DNA of 64,000 nt from UBA5314 sp035560815 (lineage in GTDB: Bacteria; Bacillota; Syntrophomonadia; Syntrophomonadales; Syntrophomonadaceae). Below the pieces are notes generated by a model. The model made no database searches, was not told the origin of the DNA, and was given only the letters and a program-made list of their open reading frames with translations. Location: contig DATMYR010000078.1 in NCBI GenBank assembly GCA_035560815.1, positions 1 to 64,000 on the forward strand. The letters are read 5' to 3'. Both the position numbers and the translations under genes were made by a program. The number at the start of each line of letters is the position of its first letter. Position 1 is the first letter of the stretch. Of this stretch, positions 24,360 to 32,618 are shown piece by piece.

Positions 24360-27137
24360 CTACAATACCTTTATTACTTGAGCACAGCGCTGGCAAAGAG
24401 TAGGATTCCCCTCGTCCTCTCCAACGCTGGTTTCAATCACCCAGCAGCGCTCGCACTTACCGCCTGCGGCTGGCTGAACCTGGACCCACAATCCCTGTAT
24501 GTCCTCAATGCTTAAAGCTTCCTGGGGACGCTCCCCAGCGGGACTCACATCCACCTGAGAAACGATAAAGACACTGCTCAGGTCGTCGCTCTTTTTCAGA
24601 GTTTCCAGCCACTCGGAATCAGCATATAGGGTGATCCAGGCGCCTAATGAATGCCCGATCGTCTTGTGGCTGCGGGCTTCTTCCAGGGCCTTGGTGACGA
24701 CTTCCCGCGCAGTGAGCAAACGGTCCACGCGCTTTTCCAGTTCCTCGTCCTGAAAAGCATCAACTGGTTGCGGCCAATCCAACATCTGAACACTTTCCGG
24801 CTGCCCCGCACCACGTAAGTGGGACCAGATTTCTTCACTGGTGAAGGCCAGGACCGGGGTCAGCATGACTACCAGAGTATGAATCAAATCGTGCAAAACT
24901 GTCTGAGCTGCACGTCTTCCCGGGTCGTCCGGATATGAGCAATAAAGCTTATCTTTGAGGATATCGAAATAAATGTTGCTCAAATCCACAGTACAGAAGT
25001 TATGAATGGAGTGGAAAACCACATGGAATTCATACTCCTGGAAAGCCCTGGTTACCCGCCGCACCAGTTTATCAAGCTTTAACAAAGCCCAGCGATCCAG
25101 TTCGTTCAATTCAGTGTAGGGCACCCGATCCTTATCGGGATCGAAATCATAAAGGTTGCTGAGAATAAAACGACAGGTGTTGCGAATTTTCCTATAGGCT
25201 TCCGCGCACTGGCGAATGATGTTCTTCGATACCGAAATATCATTACGGTAATCGGCCGAAGAAACCCAAAGACGCAGAATATCGGCCCCCATCTCCCGGA
25301 TCATCGCCAGGGGATCCACGACATTGCCGATTGACTTGGACATTTTCCGACCCTGTTCATCAACTACGAATCCATGGGTCAACACCTGGCGATAAGGCGC
25401 TTGGCCCCGCACTGCCACAGCCGTGGACAGGGATGAGTTGAACCAACCCCGGTGCTGGTCGCTGCCTTCCAAATACATGTCAGAAGGCCAACGCAGGTCT
25501 TTATAGGTCTCCAGAACCGCCATATGGCTTGAACCGGAATCGAACCAGACATCCATGATGTCCGTTTCTTTCCTGAAGTGCTGAAGACCGCAGGAAGGAC
25601 ATTGGTATTCGGGCGGCAAGAGTTTTTGGGCCTCCTCCTTAAACCAGATATCGGAGCCGCCTTCAGCAAAGAGCTGGCTTACACGTTCAATCGTCTGAGG
25701 AGTGATGATCGTCTCCCCACAGGCATCACAATAGAAAATGGGAATAGGTACACCCCAGGTTCGCTGCCGGGAAATACACCAATCACCCCGGTCGCGTACC
25801 ATATTGTAAATCCGCTCCCGACCCCAGGCCGGAATCCATTTGACTCCGTCAATAGCTTTCAAGGCCTCCTGGCGAAAGCCGTCAATACTGGCGAACCACT
25901 GCTCCGTGGCCCGGTAAATGATGGGGTTTTTGCAGCGCCAGCAGTGTGGATATTGATGTTCGATTGAGGCTACCTTTAGGAGCATGGAACGCTTCTGCAA
26001 TTCATCGATAACAGCCTGGTTGGCTTTGTGAACATACAAACCTTTAAATTGACCGGCTTCTTCAGTAAAGCAGCCCTTGTCATCGACTGGAGAAATTACT
26101 TCAAGTCCGTAAATTTTCCCTACATAAAAGTCGTCCTCGCCGTGTCCGGGAGCGGTATGCACAGCACCAGTTCCTGCTTCCAGGGTAACATGTTCGCCCA
26201 GAATCACCAGAGAATCCCTATCGATGAAAGGATGGCGAGCCACTGCCCTTTCCAGGCTCTTGCCTTTATATTCAGCCAGGATCGGATAAGAAGTCCAGCC
26301 TAACTCGGCAGCTACTTGTTCCAGCAAACCTTTGGCCAAAAGGTATTTTTCCTCTCCCACCTGGACCAGGACATATTCGAATTCCGGATGCAGGGAAATG
26401 CCGGTATTTGCCGGCAAAGTCCAGGGTGTGGTGGTCCAGATGATGATAAAGGCATCCTCGGGCAGCACACCCCGGCCGTCTTTTACAGGAAATTTCACAT
26501 AAATGGAGGGCGATACTTTGTTATCGTATTCCACCTCGGCTTCAGCCAGAGCTGTTTCACAATCCCCACACCAGTAAACCGGTTTCAGGCCTTTATATAT
26601 GTAGCCCTTGTTGGCCATTTCCCCAAAGACCTTGATCTGAATCGATTCAAAAACCGGATTCAATGTTAGGTAGGGGTGCCCCCAATCCCCGCGAACGCCC
26701 AGGCGTTTGAATTGCTCTCGCTGTGTATCCACATATTTCAGAGCATATTGTTTACAGTGTTGGCGAAATTCCACCACATTCGTACGATGGCGATCCAGGC
26801 CCAGCGCTTTGATGGCCTGCTGCTCGATGGGTAGGCCGTGGGTATCCCAGCCCGGCACATAGGGGGAATCGAAGCCGGACATGGATTTAAACTTCACAAT
26901 AATATCTTTGAGCACCTTGTTCAGCGTATGACCCATGTGGATATCACCATTGGCGTAAGGTGGCCCATCATGGAGGATGAACTTGGGTTTGCCTTGATTA
27001 TGTTCCTGCACCTTGTTATACAGGTCCATCTCGGCCCATTGAGCCAGAATTTCCGGCTCTTTGGTCGGCAGGTTGGCTCGCATGGGAAAATCCGTCTGCG
27101 GTAGATTCAAAGTTCCGTCATATTTACCTTTAGCCAT
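24360..27137 (-). CDS. ileS: Isoleucyl-tRNA synthetase
   Basis: This 925-residue class Ia synthetase charges tRNA-Ile. The HIGH motif appears as GDIHMGHTLNK after PPYAN, the KMSKS loop as GRKMSKSIGN, and a C-terminal zinc site as CERCWVIETS with CQRC. The editing (CP1) region contains GTGAVHTAPGHGEDD. Length fits the bacterial type. The open frame extends to ATG 27152, but ATG at 27137 (MAKGKYDGTLN) has GGTGA eight bases before it. Expression is controlled by the T-box leader upstream. The ACT gene lies 40 bp downstream and may be read through. Confidence 0.97.
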   Translation of the reverse strand: MAKGKYDGTLNLPQTDFPMRANLPTKEPEILAQWAEMDLYNKVQEHNQGKPKFILHDGPPYANGDIHMGHTLNKVLKDIIVKFKSMSGFDSPYVPGWDTHGLPIEQQAIKALGLDRHRTNVVEFRQHCKQYALKYVDTQREQFKRLGVRGDWGHPYLTLNPVFESIQIKVFGEMANKGYIYKGLKPVYWCGDCETALAEAEVEYDNKVSPSIYVKFPVKDGRGVLPEDAFIIIWTTTPWTLPANTGISLHPEFEYVLVQVGEEKYLLAKGLLEQVAAELGWTSYPILAEYKGKSLERAVARHPFIDRDSLVILGEHVTLEAGTGAVHTAPGHGEDDFYVGKIYGLEVISPVDDKGCFTEEAGQFKGLYVHKANQAVIDELQKRSMLLKVASIEHQYPHCWRCKNPIIYRATEQWFASIDGFRQEALKAIDGVKWIPAWGRERIYNMVRDRGDWCISRQRTWGVPIPIFYCDACGETIITPQTIERVSQLFAEGGSDIWFKEEAQKLLPPEYQCPSCGLQHFRKETDIMDVWFDSGSSHMAVLETYKDLRWPSDMYLEGSDQHRGWFNSSLSTAVAVRGQAPYRQVLTHGFVVDEQGRKMSKSIGNVVDPLAMIREMGADILRLWVSSADYRNDISVSKNIIRQCAEAYRKIRNTCRFILSNLYDFDPDKDRVPYTELNELDRWALLKLDKLVRRVTRAFQEYEFHVVFHSIHNFCTVDLSNIYFDILKDKLYCSYPDDPGRRAAQTVLHDLIHTLVVMLTPVLAFTSEEIWSHLRGAGQPESVQMLDWPQPVDAFQDEELEKRVDRLLTAREVVTKALEEARSHKTIGHSLGAWITLYADSEWLETLKKSDDLSSVFIVSQVDVSPAGERPQEALSIEDIQGLWVQVQPAAGGKCERCWVIETSVGEDEGNPTLCQRCAQVIKVL

Positions 27138-27210
27138 TCGTACTGTCACCATCCGTTCATATTATTCCCCGGGCTGTCGTTCCATAAGTATCGACCAGCC
27201 TGATTGATAG

Positions 27211-27476
27211 AAAAAGCCTTTCATCCCACTGGGACGAAAGGCATGCTTCCGCGGTACCACCCACATAGCGCCGGTGACGGCGCCTCTCAAATACCCTGTA
27301 ACGCGGGCAGCGTTCAAACCTACTCGGTACACTGTGTACTAACTTTCGGCCTGAAGGCTCCCGGGTGATCTTCAACGAAACACAGCAACCGGCTTCCACC
27401 ATCCCGGGTTCGCTATGGCTGTGGGCTTTTCGTCTACTGTCCCGTTCATTGCCTGGAATATTCCATATGAAAATTA
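27211..27476 (-). promoter_or_regulatory. T-box riboswitch (Ile specifier) controlling ileS
   Basis: On the minus strand the leader contains the AGTAGACGAAAA-type stem I start and an ATC triplet followed by A immediately before the basal stem. It also has the conserved T-box sequence TGGGTGGTACCGCGG and a terminator (GCCTTTCGTCCCA with GGATGAAAGGC, then TTTTTCTATC). The AUC specifier agrees with the downstream isoleucyl-tRNA synthetase. Uncharged tRNA-Ile would pair with the leader, favour the antiterminator and allow transcription of ileS. Confidence 0.93.
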
Positions 27477-27482
27477 CAGTAT

Positions 27483-27511
27483 ATTTTAGCATATCCCCGG
27501 TTCGAAAACAA
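27483..27511 (-). promoter_or_regulatory. Promoter of the ileS T-box transcript
   Basis: TTGTTT, a 17-bp spacer and TAAAAT on the minus strand place the start near 27476, directly at the 5' end of the T-box leader. Confidence 0.65.
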
Positions 27512-27571
27512 CTGTCCGTCCCGATTATTCCCTATCTTCTGCCCTTTAAAACCCTTTCCCGGGGATGATCT

Positions 27572-28204
27572 TTACTTATCAAAAGTCTTTGCACAAAAAC
27601 GCTCCACCACACAATGGGGGCAGTCAGGTTTACGGGCCTTGCATATCCGGCGTCCGTGAAAGATCAGGATGTGATGGGCTTTTCCCCACATTTCCCGGGG
27701 AAGCAATTCCTTCAGGCCCATTTCTGTCTGAACTGGGGTTTTGGTCCGCACCAGTCCCAGGCGATTGGATACCCGCTGTACATGGGTGTCCACTCCCAAA
27801 CCGGGTTGGCCAAAGCCCACTGCGATAATTACATTGGCGCTTTTGCGTCCCACTCCCGGCAGCTTGATGAGTTCCTCAAGTGAATCCGGCACCTGTCCTT
27901 GATACTGCTCCTGTATGACCCGGGCCAGTTCCTTGAGGTGGCTAGCTTTATTGCGGTAAATACCTACAGGGCGGATTATATCTTCCAGTTCGCTCAACTC
28001 CGCCTCAGCAAGTGTCGATTGACTGGAATACTTTTGAAACAGTTGAGTCGTAACCCGGTTCACCTGCTCGTCAGTGCTCTGTGCAGAAAGAACCACAGCT
28101 ACCAGCAATTCAAAAGTGCTGTTGTATTGTAAAAGGGTTCCGGCATCCGGGTATTCCTCTTGAAGTTGTCTCAGAATCTGCAAGGCATTTTTCCTGGTCA
28201 GCAT
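27572..28204 (-). CDS. nth: Endonuclease III (DNA glycosylase/AP lyase)
   Basis: This protein of about 210 residues belongs to the base-excision repair HhH-GPD family. It has the helix-hairpin-helix LPGVGRKSANVI with the catalytic Lys, the Asp-containing VDTHVQRVSNRLGL, and the C-terminal [4Fe-4S] ligands C-x6-CPHC-x5-C. It removes oxidised pyrimidines and cuts the abasic site. ATG at 28204 (MLTRKN) is five bases after GGAG; the frame also has ATGs at 28207 and 28222. It is a single gene upstream of ileS on the same strand. Confidence 0.93.
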   Translation of the reverse strand: MLTRKNALQILRQLQEEYPDAGTLLQYNSTFELLVAVVLSAQSTDEQVNRVTTQLFQKYSSQSTLAEAELSELEDIIRPVGIYRNKASHLKELARVIQEQYQGQVPDSLEELIKLPGVGRKSANVIIAVGFGQPGLGVDTHVQRVSNRLGLVRTKTPVQTEMGLKELLPREMWGKAHHILIFHGRRICKARKPDCPHCVVERFCAKTFDK

Positions 28205-28306
28205 CATCACTCCGTCCATCATCCCGGTTTTCCCCTGCTTCCACTATAGGGTATCAAACAGCTCCATACAAGTGCATAAGGAGACCTTATTGTTGTGTCA
28301 TGCCCT

Positions 28307-28334
28307 CTTGAGAATGTTAACTTGAGAATGTTAA
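28307..28334. repeat. Two-copy tandem 14-bp repeat
   Basis: CTTGAGAATGTTAA occurs twice without spacer, upstream of the thioesterase gene. It may be a simple slippage duplication. Confidence 0.7.
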
Positions 28335-28439
28335 AACTCATGCCAGTCAATCGGCGGGTGTGTCCCCTTTCCTTCTAGCTAGACGACTGCCGGATTGGGA
28401 GTTATTATATCTCTAGAAGAAGAAAGCGAGGCAATAAAC

Positions 28440-28883
28440 ATGACGGAAAGATGTAAGCATCTGCACAGCGAGTGTGGCTTACCCAATACTGAAAAACCCC
28501 CGCTGCCTTCACCTCCCTGTTTCACATCCATGGAAGCACGTTTGCTTGAGTACGACTGTAAAAAGGTTCAGGTTGCTCTGCCCGTTTTGGAAAGTTACCT
28601 GAACCCGGCGGGAACCATGCAGGGCGGATTTATCTCGGCCGCTTTTGACAACGTGTTTGGACCTCTTTGTCTGCTGGCCACCGGGACGCCCCATACAGCT
28701 GCTTTGAATCTTTCCACTACCTATCACCGGCCCCTTTTCCAGGGCGATGAGTTAGTCATTACGGCAACGGTTCAGTCCCATGGCAAGACCGCTATTCATA
28801 TGATTGCAGAGGGTTACAACCAGGACGGAAAGCTGGTTGCTACATCAAGTACCAGTTATATCATCAAGCAAAACCCCAAGTAA
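28440..28883 (+). CDS. PaaI-type hotdog-fold thioesterase
   Basis: This protein of about 147 residues has the hotdog acyl-CoA thioesterase pattern: LNPAGTMQGGFISAAFDNVFG (compare the HGG motif and the following helix), LNLSTTYHRPLFQGDELVITATV, and a C-terminal strand VATSSTSYII. It probably hydrolyses an acyl- or aryl-CoA. An N-terminal Cys/His-containing tail (MTERCKHLHSECGLP) precedes the fold. The start at ATG 28440 follows GAGG by eight bases; the longer frame from TTG 28395 lacks a ribosome site. Single gene. Confidence 0.82.
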   Translation: MTERCKHLHSECGLPNTEKPPLPSPPCFTSMEARLLEYDCKKVQVALPVLESYLNPAGTMQGGFISAAFDNVFGPLCLLATGTPHTAALNLSTTYHRPLFQGDELVITATVQSHGKTAIHMIAEGYNQDGKLVATSSTSYIIKQNPK

Positions 28884-28908
28884 TAAGAGCACTACTTGAC
28901 ATAAAAAT

Positions 28909-28940
28909 GGCTTCCCCACCCAATAATCGGAAGGGAAGCC
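28909..28940 (-). terminator. Terminator between thioesterase and the amino-acid ABC operon (bidirectional)
   Basis: GGCTTCCC and GGGAAGCC form a perfect 8-bp stem. In the minus direction it is followed by ATTTTTATG, so it chiefly ends the ABC operon. On the plus strand the downstream sequence is less T-rich. Confidence 0.75.
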
Positions 28941-28955
28941 GCAATATTTTACTTA

Positions 28956-29684
28956 TTACACCTGCAGCACTTTGCTGAGAAATGACTGCGTGCGGGGGTT
29001 GCGGGGATTGCTGAATATGTTTTCCGGCAAGCCCTCTTCCATAATAACCCCTTCATCCATGAAGATTACCCGGTCTCCAACTTCCCGGGCAAAACCCATT
29101 TCATGGGTTACTACCACCATGGTCATTCCTTCAATGGCCAGGTCTTTCATAACCGCCAAGACCTCCCCCACCATTTCCGGATCCAGAGCTGAGGTGGGTT
29201 CATCAAAGAGCATGATTTTGGGCTGCATAGCCAGTGCCCGGGCAATAGCCACCCGCTGCTTCTGCCCGCCAGACAGCTGAGCTGGATAAACATTGATTTT
29301 ATCCATAAGGCCCACCTTGCGCAGCAGTTCCCGGGCCAGCTCTTCAGCCTGGTCTCTGGCCATGCCCTTGATGATCAATGGGGCCATAGTGATATTTTCC
29401 AGGGTAGTTTTATGAGGAAAAAGGTTAAATAGCTGGAAGACCATTCCCACCTTCTGCCGGACTGTATTAATATCAGTCTGATGGTGGGTCAGTTCCTGGC
29501 CATCTATTACGATCTGTCCTGCATCGGGGGACTCCAGATGGTTAATACAGCGCAAGAGAGTGCTCTTCCCCGACCCGCTGGGTCCGATTACGCAGACTAC
29601 CTCACTAGGCTTTACATGGCAATTAATCCCCTTCAATACTTCCAATTTTCCAAAATGCTTGTGCAGGTCTCTGATATCGATCAC
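28956..29684 (-). CDS. Polar amino-acid ABC transporter ATP-binding protein (GlnQ-like)
   Basis: This 242-residue ABC ATPase has Walker A GPSGSGKST, signature LSGGQKQRVAIARAL, Walker B IMLFDEPTSALDPE and the switch His in VVVTHEMGFA. The sequence pattern and length are those of the PAAT family (GlnQ/HisP). The chosen GTG start at 29684 overlaps the permease TGA stop as GTGA, indicating translational coupling; the frame is open 27 bases further up. It energises the permease encoded just before it. Confidence 0.93.
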   Translation of the reverse strand: MIDIRDLHKHFGKLEVLKGINCHVKPSEVVCVIGPSGSGKSTLLRCINHLESPDAGQIVIDGQELTHHQTDINTVRQKVGMVFQLFNLFPHKTTLENITMAPLIIKGMARDQAEELARELLRKVGLMDKINVYPAQLSGGQKQRVAIARALAMQPKIMLFDEPTSALDPEMVGEVLAVMKDLAIEGMTMVVVTHEMGFAREVGDRVIFMDEGVIMEEGLPENIFSNPRNPRTQSFLSKVLQV

Positions 29685-30391
29685 TCGTTGGCCAATCTCC
29701 TTTCCACCCAATCTCCCAGAACAGACAGGGTCTTGGTCATAATGAAGTAGATCATGGCGACCGTTCCCCAGATCCAGGCGGCCTCAAAGGTAGTGGAATA
29801 GAGCAGTTTTCCGCGCAGGGTCAGCTCTTCTGCTGCAATCACGGCCACCAGGGATGTATCCTTCAATACAGCAATAAACTCATTGATTAAAGGTGGTATT
29901 ACAATCTTATAAGCCTGGGGCAGGATGACGTGCCACATAGCCTGACGGTTGCTCATCCCTAGAGATCGAGCCGCCTCCATTTGCCCCCGGTCTACGGCTT
30001 GGATGCCAGCCCGGACAATCTCAGCTACATAAGCCCCACTGTTTAACGAGCAGGCAATAACGGCAGCCGTAAAATTGCTTGAATCAGGCAGGATCATAGG
30101 TAGAACACCAAAATAAATGAGAAGGATCTGAACAAACAGGGGCGTGCCGCGGAAGAAATCAATATAAACGGTAGCCAGCCAGACCAGAGGTTTTAGACCG
30201 GAGATTTTGGATAAAGCAGCCACCAATCCCAGCGCCATACCGATTAAAATGCTCAGTACAGTGATTTCAAGGGTCAGTACTGCCCCCCCCAGGAAATACA
30301 TCATGTGCGTACTAACTACCTGCAACCCTCTGATGCCCATCATTGAGTCAATAATATTACCGGATATGATATGAAATGATGCAACAGGCAT
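29681..30391 (-). CDS. Polar amino-acid ABC transporter permease
   Basis: This 236-residue integral membrane protein has about five hydrophobic segments and the permease signature RSLGMSNRQAMWHVILPQAYKI, which contacts the ATPase. The motif GAYVAEIVRAGIQAVDRGQMEAA is typical of His/Glu/Arg family (HisM/GlnP) permeases. The N-terminus is not firmly fixed; ATG 30391 has GGGAGG 12 bases upstream. It lies between the binding protein gene and the ATPase gene, after an internal hairpin that may reduce its expression relative to the binding protein. Confidence 0.9.
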   Translation of the reverse strand: MPVASFHIISGNIIDSMMGIRGLQVVSTHMMYFLGGAVLTLEITVLSILIGMALGLVAALSKISGLKPLVWLATVYIDFFRGTPLFVQILLIYFGVLPMILPDSSNFTAAVIACSLNSGAYVAEIVRAGIQAVDRGQMEAARSLGMSNRQAMWHVILPQAYKIVIPPLINEFIAVLKDTSLVAVIAAEELTLRGKLLYSTTFEAAWIWGTVAMIYFIMTKTLSVLGDWVERRLANE

Positions 30392-30416
30392 ATACCAGTC
30401 CGTCCTCCCGATTAAG

Positions 30417-30448
30417 GGAAAAGCGCGAGATGGATCTCGCGCTTTTCC
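30417..30448 (-). terminator. Intercistronic hairpin between binding protein and permease genes
   Basis: A 15-bp perfect stem (GGAAAAGCGCGAGAT with its complement) closes a two-base GG segment. T residues are part of the stem itself. Such an element after the binding protein gene often causes partial termination or mRNA stabilisation, giving an excess of binding protein. That role is inference. Confidence 0.7.
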
Positions 30449-30464
30449 TATCGTTTATCTGGTT

Positions 30465-31271
30465 CTATTTGGCTGCTCCGAACCATTTGTCATAAATCTT
30501 CTGGTATTCTCCGTTGGCCTTAATCTTGGCCAGGCCGTCGTTGATAACCTTTATTATGGCTGTATTACCCTTTTTAACAGGGATGCCATATTGAGCGTCG
30601 ATGGAGAATTCTTCTCCTACCATTTTCACTTTGCCTTTTTCGGCGTTCTTTACATAGTAATCGGTTACCGGGCGGTCATTAATTACCGCATCGACTCCGC
30701 CTTTTTCCAGTTCCATGAAGGCTTCTCCCACAGAGTCAAAGGTCTTCACAGTGGTTTTGGGATCCTTCGCTTTGACGGCATCAGATGCTGCTTTGCCTGT
30801 GGTTCCAACTTCTGCAGCCAGTCTCTTGCCCTTCAGGTCATCCAGCGACTTGATTGTGGTGTCATTCTCAGCCACGGCAATAATCAGACCAGCGTTGAAG
30901 TAAGGATCACTGAAATCGACCGATTGTTTCCGTTCATCATTGATGGTCATCGCCGATATAGCACAGTCAATTTTGCCAGCATTAACAGCGGGAATCAGGG
31001 CATCAAAACCGAGACTCTGGATCTGAACTTCGTAGCCTTCCGCAGCGCCGATAGCCCGGATCAGGTCCATATCGAAACCATCATACTGCCCATTTGCACT
31101 ACTGGATTCAAAGGGAGGATATGTAGTCTCCGAACCTACTTTCAAAACCTTCTTCGTAGTATCAGTTTGCTGGGGTGTTGGGGTTTGCTCTTTTTTGCTG
31201 CAGGCGGTCACAGCAAAGGCCATGCCCAGAATCAGGATTGCAGCCAGCACCAAACTTACCGTTCGTTTCAT
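30465..31271 (-). CDS. Polar amino-acid ABC transporter substrate-binding lipoprotein
   Basis: This 268-residue protein has a lipoprotein signal (hydrophobic core ending FAVTAC with the lipobox Cys) and a Thr/Gln-rich linker. Its SBP_bac_3 fold has VLKVGSETTYPPFESSSANGQYDGFDMDLIRAIG, DCAISAMTINDERKQSVDFSDPYF and a C-terminal YQKIYDKWFG. It binds a polar amino acid outside the membrane and delivers it to the downstream permease/ATPase pair. The ligand cannot be told from sequence; Gln, Arg or Cys type are all possible. AAAGGAG precedes the ATG. Confidence 0.93.
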   Translation of the reverse strand: MKRTVSLVLAAILILGMAFAVTACSKKEQTPTPQQTDTTKKVLKVGSETTYPPFESSSANGQYDGFDMDLIRAIGAAEGYEVQIQSLGFDALIPAVNAGKIDCAISAMTINDERKQSVDFSDPYFNAGLIIAVAENDTTIKSLDDLKGKRLAAEVGTTGKAASDAVKAKDPKTTVKTFDSVGEAFMELEKGGVDAVINDRPVTDYYVKNAEKGKVKMVGEEFSIDAQYGIPVKKGNTAIIKVINDGLAKIKANGEYQKIYDKWFGAAK

Positions 31272-31321
31272 TGATTAACCACTCCTTTAACTATTTTCGA
31301 CAACCGTACCCATCTTCGTAC

Positions 31322-31351
31322 ATTATACTTTGTCCACAGAGGAATCGACAA
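31322..31351 (-). promoter_or_regulatory. Promoter of the amino-acid ABC operon
   Basis: TTGTCG, an 18-bp spacer and a perfect TATAAT are seen on the minus strand, about 50 bp before the start codon of the binding protein. Confidence 0.65.
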
Positions 31352-31472
31352 CGCAAATATTTCAAAGTATTTACGAATCTTTTCGGGAAAGATATATTAG
31401 TATATGTTGGGATTTATATGGAATTTATTTCAATATCCTCAACCGAAGATAGGATGATGGGGCGGTTGAAGA

Positions 31473-32363
31473 ATGAATCGATTTAGCAAACGCACCCAAG
31501 CAGAACTCTCCATGCTCATGGTGGCATTTATTTGGGGCGCTACCTTTGTCGTGGTAAAAGACGCTCTTAGAGATATCGGTCCCTTTCTATTTCTGGGCCT
31601 GCGCTTTATTCTGGCTTTTTTGGCTCTGGCCGTGCTCTCTTTTGAAAATATTAGAAAGCTGAGACCTGGCACCTGGGCATCGGGAGCTCTTCTGGGTCTT
31701 TTCCTCTTTATCGGTTATGTGAATCAGACCATAGGCCTGAAATATACCACAGCTTCCAACGCCGGATTTATCACCGGATTCAGCGTTATTTTGGTGCCCA
31801 TTATTTATTGTCTGATCAACCGCTGCTGGCCATCCTTCAGAACTGTAGTAACCGTAGTTACTGCCGCAGCCGGATTGTTCCTGCTCTCCTTCCAAGGAAA
31901 GACTTTGTCCCTGGCCCTGGGGGATTTTTTGGTCTTGATCTGCGCTTTTGGTTTTGCGTTTCACATCGTTTTTGTTGACCGCTACTCTCACCAACATAAT
32001 GCAGTAGCCATAACTGGTGTGCAGATTCTTTTCACCGGAGTGCTATGCTTAAGCATCGGATTGGTGGTAGAGCCCTGGCCGGTCCATTTCAGCGGGCAAG
32101 CTCTGCTGGCCATCGCGGTGACAGCCCTTTTGGCTACGGCTCTGGCTTTTTTGGCACAAAATTATCTGCAGAAATTCAGCACTCCCACACGCTTTGCCAT
32201 TGTCCTCACCACCGAACCAGTTTTTGCAGCTGTGACAGCCTATTTCCTGGGCGGTGAAATGCTAAGCCGACAGGGGATGGCCGGTGGCGGTTTAATCGTT
32301 CTCTCCATGCTCATCTCCATCCTGACTCGACGGGAAAAGAACCTGGTCGAAGCCAACGTATAA
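31473..32363 (+). CDS. EamA-family DMT transporter (ten-helix)
   Basis: This 296-residue membrane protein contains two tandem EamA repeats. The first starts MLMVAFIWGATFVVVKDAL, and the second ends in LTTEPVFAAVTAYFLGGEMLSRQGMAGGGLIVLSMLI. Ten hydrophobic segments are evident. Members export metabolites or amino acids; the substrate is unknown. It is a single gene reading away from the amino-acid ABC operon, so the short interval between them carries divergent promoters. Confidence 0.9.
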   Translation: MNRFSKRTQAELSMLMVAFIWGATFVVVKDALRDIGPFLFLGLRFILAFLALAVLSFENIRKLRPGTWASGALLGLFLFIGYVNQTIGLKYTTASNAGFITGFSVILVPIIYCLINRCWPSFRTVVTVVTAAAGLFLLSFQGKTLSLALGDFLVLICAFGFAFHIVFVDRYSHQHNAVAITGVQILFTGVLCLSIGLVVEPWPVHFSGQALLAIAVTALLATALAFLAQNYLQKFSTPTRFAIVLTTEPVFAAVTAYFLGGEMLSRQGMAGGGLIVLSMLISILTRREKNLVEANV

Positions 32364-32386
32364 AGATCCGTTTTCCATCTTCATTC

Positions 32387-32590
32387 TTAGCGCCCCTGAA
32401 TCCACTGCTCTTCCCTCTCTTTAAACCACCCCTGTATGTTTTGCTTCCGGACACAATCTTCTTCGTCTAATGACCCGTCCACTTTCGTATAGGCCAGAGG
32501 TAATCCGGGAAAATTATCATAAATTCCACGCTGAGACCATGATGAGACAGCCTGAAATCTGCCCCCCTTGCCTGGCGAGTAGAAAAACAA
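32387..32590 (-). CDS. Small open frame, hypothetical (weak)
   Basis: A 67-residue frame beginning at TTG reads FFYSPGKGGRFQAVSSWSQ... and ends KEREEQWIQGR. Its residue composition is protein-like, and no other frame occupies this gap, but there is no convincing ribosome site and I recognise no family. It could be a real small protein or chance. Confidence 0.2.
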   Translation of the reverse strand: MFFYSPGKGGRFQAVSSWSQRGIYDNFPGLPLAYTKVDGSLDEEDCVRKQNIQGWFKEREEQWIQGR

Positions 32591-32618
32591 CTTTGGTGAA
32601 GATTAAGGAGGCGCCCCT

